DNA of 64,000 nt, from positions 112,140 through 176,139 of the forward strand of contig NZ_CALFXI010000027.1 of assembly GCF_937958065.1 (NCBI RefSeq). Direction: 5' to 3'. The translations under genes and the position numbers were made by a program. Source of the DNA: an uncultured Steroidobacter sp. (GTDB taxonomy: Bacteria > Pseudomonadota > Gammaproteobacteria > Steroidobacterales > Steroidobacteraceae). Every line of letters starts with the position of its first letter. The stretch's first letter is position 1. Under the pieces are notes generated by a model. That model saw nothing but the letters and a program-made list of their open reading frames with translations, ran no database searches and was not told the origin of the DNA. Of the stretch, positions 58,837 through 64,000 are shown in pieces.

Positions 58837-59982
58837 TCAGCGCTCCAACTGCTGCGCGAGCTGGCCGGCAATTCGCCGAGCGACATCGTCTTCGTAACGC
58901 TCGTCGAACCCGGCGAGCAGCATCCGCGCCGTGCGACGATCCCCCGCATCGCGAGCCAGCTCGACGAGCCTGATCGTATCGTCGCTTTTCAACGGTCGAA
59001 AATTCACGTTCACCCGCAACTGCGCCCTCGCAATATCCAACGCATCTCCCGTACGCCGCGCCGCCAGCAGCTGCGGGATCAGTTCCTGCGCCAGGCGGTG
59101 GGCCAGGCGTTGATCCGGCCACTGCGAAGCGCGTTGAAACAACATCTGCAACTGTTCGCCCGGTCGCGAGCTGCTGCTCAAGTGCTTCTCGATAGTTCGC
59201 CACGCATTTCCGTACGCGCCGCCGCGCCACTCGGCGAAGATCCGATCGATGAGGATATCGATCTCGCGTTGCCGCTCACGCTCCGCTTTCTCCGCCGCCC
59301 GCTCGGGAGAATGCGATGGCTCGAAGCCAAGCTCGGCGCGGCGCACAAACAAAACGCCACCTATCATCGCAAACGACGCCAGCCACGCGTACATCAGGAT
59401 GACCACGCGCACTACATCGGGCATCGGAATGGAGATGGAAAACGGCAGCTCCGCGATGGGCAGCCAGGTCACGAGCACCGTCGCCAACCACCATGCGCCC
59501 GCGAGTACGGCGAGAATCAGCACGTAGCTGTCAGGTACGCGAGCGATGATCTGCAGCAGCCTGAGCGGATTGAGCGACTCGATGAAGCCGTCCAACACCT
59601 GGATCATGATGATCGCCGGCACGAGCAGCAATCCGATCGCACGCAGCACCGTGACAGGCCCGCTGCCTATCGATGCCTGCAGCATGCCGGTAGTTACATA
59701 GAAAACGCCCACGATGGCCAGCAATCCGAGGGGGCGCGACTCGTTGGCCGGATTCACCATCTCATAGGAAAGGACCGGCGGCTGGTTCACTCCGTCGGCG
59801 ACCTTGTCCAGCAGCGCAAAACCGTATTTGAAGAACCAGGAGACGACGATGAGCGCCAGCGGCAGGCCCAGCAGACCGCCCCTGGCGGCCAGCAGCAGCA
59901 GGAAACTGAACAGGACGATCAGGATGAGCGACGCACCGCGCAGCGGGGTCAGCAGGTATTTGAGCGTTTCCATCGCATGCAT
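58837..59982 (-). CDS. Hypothetical membrane protein with a soluble helical C-terminus
   Basis: A 381-residue protein. The first 220 residues hold about five or six membrane segments (LRGASLILIVLFSFLLLLAARG, GLLAIVGVFYVTTGMLQ, VLILAVLAGAWWLATVL and others); from about 230 there is a charged soluble region (PERAAEKAERERQREIDILIDR) with TPR-like helical repeats (LAHRLAQELIPQLLAARRTGDALDIAR). I do not recognise a family. It is upstream of DUF167 by 5 bases. Scaffold or envelope role is possible, but no function is proposed. M1 at 59982 is used; an in-frame ATG at 59973 exists. Confidence 0.65.
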   Translation of the reverse strand: MHAMETLKYLLTPLRGASLILIVLFSFLLLLAARGGLLGLPLALIVVSWFFKYGFALLDKVADGVNQPPVLSYEMVNPANESRPLGLLAIVGVFYVTTGMLQASIGSGPVTVLRAIGLLLVPAIIMIQVLDGFIESLNPLRLLQIIARVPDSYVLILAVLAGAWWLATVLVTWLPIAELPFSISIPMPDVVRVVILMYAWLASFAMIGGVLFVRRAELGFEPSHSPERAAEKAERERQREIDILIDRIFAEWRGGAYGNAWRTIEKHLSSSSRPGEQLQMLFQRASQWPDQRLAHRLAQELIPQLLAARRTGDALDIARAQLRVNVNFRPLKSDDTIRLVELARDAGDRRTARMLLAGFDERYEDDVARRIAGQLAQQLER

Positions 59983-60037
59983 ACCGCGACTCTAGTCGCG
60001 GGCACTCGATGGCGGCAAGCAAGCGGGCGGTGCCGCC

Positions 60038-60271
60038 CTATCTCGATTTCTTGCCGTTGCGGCGTTCGTTCAGCCGCTCGGTCAGGTCGTCGACATGCCG
60101 GGTGACTTCGGCCAGCGTGCCGGCGCGCAGGCCGGTGATGTGATTGTCGCCTTGCGCGATCACATATTTATGCCAGATGCCCTCGCCACCTTCCGGTGCG
60201 GCGATGGGCGTCACGGAGCGGCGTACGAACGGCACCTCGAGCAACGCCTCAGTGGCGCCGGTAACTTTCAT
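60038..60271 (-). CDS. Small conserved hypothetical protein
   Basis: A 77-residue protein: YVIAQGDNHITGLRAGTLAEVTRHVDDLTERLNERR in the second half looks like a conserved small-protein core, split here to stay short. Start ATG 60271 has AAGGAG 6 bases upstream, so it is likely translated. Function unknown; it is downstream of the RRM gene on the same strand, after a terminator-like hairpin. Confidence 0.6.
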   Translation of the reverse strand: MKVTGATEALLEVPFVRRSVTPIAAPEGGEGIWHKYVIAQGDNHITGLRAGTLAEVTRHVDDLTERLNERRNGKKSR

Positions 60272-60300
60272 CGCAGCTCCTTGAGTATTCAGCAGAAACA

Positions 60301-60328
60301 GCCCCGCGGCGCCGAGGCGCCGCGGGGC
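60301..60328 (-). terminator. Intrinsic terminator after the RRM gene
   Basis: A 13-pair perfect GC stem with a 2-base centre, 6 bases past the RRM stop on the minus strand, followed by TGTTTCT. The GC-rich perfect stem with a modest U-rich tail makes it a likely terminator. Confidence 0.7.
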
Positions 60329-60334
60329 ATCGAA

Positions 60335-60616
60335 TCACCAGCGACGCGGACCGCCGCCGCCACCGCCGCCGCGAGGCTTGTCCTGGGCTTCGTTGACCTT
60401 GAGCGGACGACCGCCCATGTTGAAGCCGTTCAGCGTCTGGATGGCGCGGGCCGCATCGGCGCGCGGCATCTCGACGAAGCCGAAGCCGCGAGGGCGACCG
60501 GTCTCGCGGTCCATGATCAGGGCCACGGACTCGACCGAGCCGTGCTGCGCGAACAGGTCGCGGACGGCGTTTTCATCGGCGGAAAAGGGCAGGTTGCCCA
60601 CGTAAATCTTGCTCAT
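60335..60616 (-). CDS. RNA-binding protein with a single RRM (cold-inducible type)
   Basis: A 93-residue glycine-tailed RNA-binding protein: RNP2 KIYVGNLPF at residues 3-11 and RNP1 RGFGFVEM near 45-52, with AARAIQTLNG in the second helix and a short Gly/Arg-rich tail (GGGGGGGPRRW). It should bind single-stranded RNA, and such proteins are often cold-induced. The start at 60616 has GGAG 7 bases upstream. The leader carries a 7-pair hairpin at 60642-60660 that may affect translation. Confidence 0.92.
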   Translation of the reverse strand: MSKIYVGNLPFSADENAVRDLFAQHGSVESVALIMDRETGRPRGFGFVEMPRADAARAIQTLNGFNMGGRPLKVNEAQDKPRGGGGGGGPRRW

Positions 60617-60956
60617 TCGATACTCCAACAAAGCGCGAACCTGCCGGCATCCAGCCGGCACTCAACGCGTCCATCACTTCCGTGAGAGGACGCCGAAACA
60701 GGTCGCAGAAAGGGCTGTGCACGGGCACGGCCCACCGTGGTTCGGCAACGATTCGGTTTAGGTTGAGTTGGTCACGCCGGAGTTAGCGCCGGCAGTGGAT
60801 CGGGCGGAAAATCGCCCCGGACCAAAAAAGATAAAGAGAAAGGTGACGAGCCGCGGGCACTATACACGGCCGGCGGGGGCCGTGACGAGTATTTTGGACG
60901 AATCCGGCGTAGGACGGCGCCTCACCCCGGCGGTGAGGCGCCTGCAACACCCAGCC
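60617..60956. other. Intergenic region with RRM leader hairpin
   Basis: 340 bases between the RRM gene start and the YbiT stop, both minus strand. TGCCGGC/GCCGGCA with a 5-base loop at 60642-60660 forms a hairpin about 25 bases before the RRM start codon, in its 5' leader. The rest includes the ABC-F gene's 3' hairpin. No gene in this stretch is convincing; a cold-shock-type long leader is plausible. Confidence 0.5.
60916..60942 (-). terminator. Hairpin after the ybiT gene
   Basis: GGCGCCTCACC (60916-60926) and GGTGAGGCGCC (60932-60942) form a perfect 11-pair stem with a 5-base loop, 14 bases past the YbiT stop. No U-tract follows, so it may act as a weak terminator or mRNA 3' stabiliser. 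Confidence 0.5.
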
Positions 60957-62561
<1,605 letters not shown>

Positions 62562-62603
62562 TGCGCGTGTGTTGAGATTTTGTCGAAGACTGAAAAAGTG
62601 GGC

Positions 62604-63890
62604 TCAAGGTTGTGGCTGCGGCCGACGGATCAAGAGCAGCGACAGCAAAGTCAGTGCGCCCGCGGCCGTGAGGTAATAGCCGACATACGCCAGGCCATAG
62701 TGCGTGGCGAGCCACGTGGCCACATACGGCGCGAGCGAGGCGCCGACGATGCCGGCGAGGTTGAAAGTCAAAGAGGCGCCAGTGTACCGGACCGAGGTCG
62801 GAAACAACTCCGAAAGTGCCGTGCCGAGCGGCCCGTAGGTCAGTCCCATCAGGCCCAGCCCCAAGGCGAGGAATATGACCACACGCAGCGGCGACGCGGC
62901 GCTGAACAGGGGCGCGAAGAACAGCCCGAACGCCATGATGCCGAGCGTCGCGGCGATCAGCATGGCAAAGCGCCCGCGACGGTCGGCGATCAGCGCGGAC
63001 ACTGGAATCGTCAGCGCGAAGAACAGCACGCCGATCATTTGCAGGATCAGGAACTCCTGGCGCGAATAACCGAGCGCGCTGGTGCCCCAGCTGAGCGAGA
63101 ACACGGTCATCAAATAGAAAATCACAAACGTCGCGGTGGCGCCGAACGTGCCGAGGATCAGCGTCGCTGGATGCCTGGTAATCACCGTCAACATCGGCAA
63201 ACGCACGCGCTCGTTGTTGGCAATGGCGCGCTGGAACGCCGGCGTCTCGTGCAACCGCAAGCGCACGTACAGACCGACGAACACCAGCAGCGCGCTCGCT
63301 ACGAACGGCACACGCCAGCCCCACATGAAGAACTCGGCATCGCTCATGAATTCGGTCAGCAGCAGAAACACGCCCGTGGAGCAAATGAATCCCAACGGCG
63401 CGCCGAGCTGCGGAAACATCCCGTACCAGGCGCGCTTGCCGGGCGGCGCATTTTCGGTTGCGAGCAGCACCGCCCCGCCCCACTCGCCGCCCAATCCCAG
63501 CCCCTGGCCGAGACGACATAAGGCCAGCAGCGCCGGCGCCCACAGACCGATGGCCTCGTACGTCGGCAGCAAACCGATGAACACCGTCGACAGTCCCATC
63601 GTCAGCAGCGCCGCGACCAGGGTCGCCTTGCGGCCCACGCGGTCGCCGAAATGGCCGAACAGCGCCGATCCCAGCGGGCGGGCGAAAAACGCCAGCGCAA
63701 ACGTCGCCAGCGACTGCAGCCTCGCCGAGGCCGGGTCGCCCGCAGGAAAGAACAGCTGCGGGAACACCAGCACGGCCGCCGTCGCGTAGATGTAGAAGTC
63801 GAAGTATTCGATGGTGGTGCCGATCAGGCTGGCAAACAGCACCCGCCGCGGCGAGTTGCCCGCGCCGCTCGACGCCGACGTCTGAGTCAT
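62604..63890 (-). CDS. MFS transporter (metabolite:H+ symporter, ProP/ShiA-like)
   Basis: A 428-residue major facilitator superfamily protein. SLIGTTIEYFDFYIYATAA, a GHFGDRVGRKATL motif A near residue 80, GEWGGAVLLATENAPPGKR and 12 membrane segments mark the metabolite:H+ symporter branch (ProP, ShiA, KgtP-like). It should import a carboxylate or osmolyte by proton symport. Substrate unknown. It lies 42 bases upstream of ybiT on the same strand, possibly co-transcribed. Confidence 0.9.
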   Translation of the reverse strand: MTQTSASSGAGNSPRRVLFASLIGTTIEYFDFYIYATAAVLVFPQLFFPAGDPASARLQSLATFALAFFARPLGSALFGHFGDRVGRKATLVAALLTMGLSTVFIGLLPTYEAIGLWAPALLALCRLGQGLGLGGEWGGAVLLATENAPPGKRAWYGMFPQLGAPLGFICSTGVFLLLTEFMSDAEFFMWGWRVPFVASALLVFVGLYVRLRLHETPAFQRAIANNERVRLPMLTVITRHPATLILGTFGATATFVIFYLMTVFSLSWGTSALGYSRQEFLILQMIGVLFFALTIPVSALIADRRGRFAMLIAATLGIMAFGLFFAPLFSAASPLRVVIFLALGLGLMGLTYGPLGTALSELFPTSVRYTGASLTFNLAGIVGASLAPYVATWLATHYGLAYVGYYLTAAGALTLLSLLLIRRPQPQP

Positions 63891-64000
63891 TGGCTTCCGG
63901 GGACGGTTTCAAGGGGATTTTCGGGCGCGAATTCTCTCACGAATTTGCCGGGCAGGGATGCCCCAATGCAGCGGGCACAAGGACGTGCAGGAGCTGCGGC
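63891..64000. other. Right-edge intergenic sequence
   Basis: 110 bases upstream of the MFS start codon, reaching the window edge. I see no gene, repeat or clear promoter boxes; it presumably contains the MFS promoter. Confidence 0.3.

Overview
The window is GC-rich, densely coded chromosomal DNA from a Gram-negative bacterium. It carries a BamA-type outer-membrane assembly protein, a TonB-dependent receptor, several lipobox and signal-peptide proteins, periplasmic PQQ/cytochrome c enzymes, and close matches to gammaproteobacterial GloC and YbiT. My inference is a free-living gammaproteobacterium near Steroidobacter, Nevskiales or Xanthomonadales; no rRNA or other phylogenetic marker is present to prove it. 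I see no rRNA, tRNA, CRISPR array, insertion sequence or prophage. The only plausible mobile or repeat unit is a structured inverted-repeat element at 43360-43509.

Region by region. 0-6 kb: edge of a PRC-barrel gene, an N-formylglutamate amidohydrolase-like protein, a dipeptide epimerase, GloC, a 2OG-Fe(II) oxygenase-like protein, and a two-gene redox unit (DsbA-like protein plus a cNMP-binding/glutaredoxin-like/thioredoxin-reductase-like fusion that lacks the reductase CxxC). 6-12 kb: an exported ATP-dependent DNA ligase, a Phd/PIN toxin-antitoxin pair with a TGTACA double operator, two PH-domain membrane proteins and a membrane Ser/Thr kinase. 12-18 kb: a branched-chain amino acid catabolic cluster (divergent Lrp-type regulator, leucine dehydrogenase, bkdA1-bkdA2-bkdB) closed by a large hairpin. 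18-26 kb: a GGDEF/EAL protein, GNAT acetyltransferase, gamma-carbonic anhydrase, sorbosone dehydrogenase-like protein, MATE pump, TrxC and an aldo/keto reductase.

26-44 kb is rich in exported metabolic and redox proteins: a DUF4394 protein, serine hydrolase, NAD-dependent epimerase divergent from a TonB receptor, LysE exporter, NTF2-like lipoprotein, a GH20 homologue that has lost its catalytic residues, an N-terminal-cytochrome PQQ dehydrogenase, nucleosidase, amino acid permease, an esterase coupled to a secreted protein of unknown function, and a redoxin/cytochrome/copper-monooxygenase fusion. 44-51 kb: a CC_3452-like gene split by an in-frame stop, then a six-gene minus-strand run (beta-barrel protein, small protein, quinohemoprotein alcohol dehydrogenase, amidohydrolase, lipoprotein, DUF2845). 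51-64 kb: methyltransferase, a second copy of the unknown secreted family, a stand-alone BamA-type gene followed by a DUF4397 lipoprotein, a cysteine-less isochorismatase homologue, DUF167, an RRM RNA-binding protein, the ABC-F ATPase YbiT and an MFS transporter.

The strongest leads for new biology are the catalytically dead but intact GH20 protein, the CxxC-less reductase fusion with its DsbA-like partner, the paralogous secreted family (40410-41405 and 52816-53847), the BamA/DUF4397 pair, and the inverted-repeat element at 43.4 kb.
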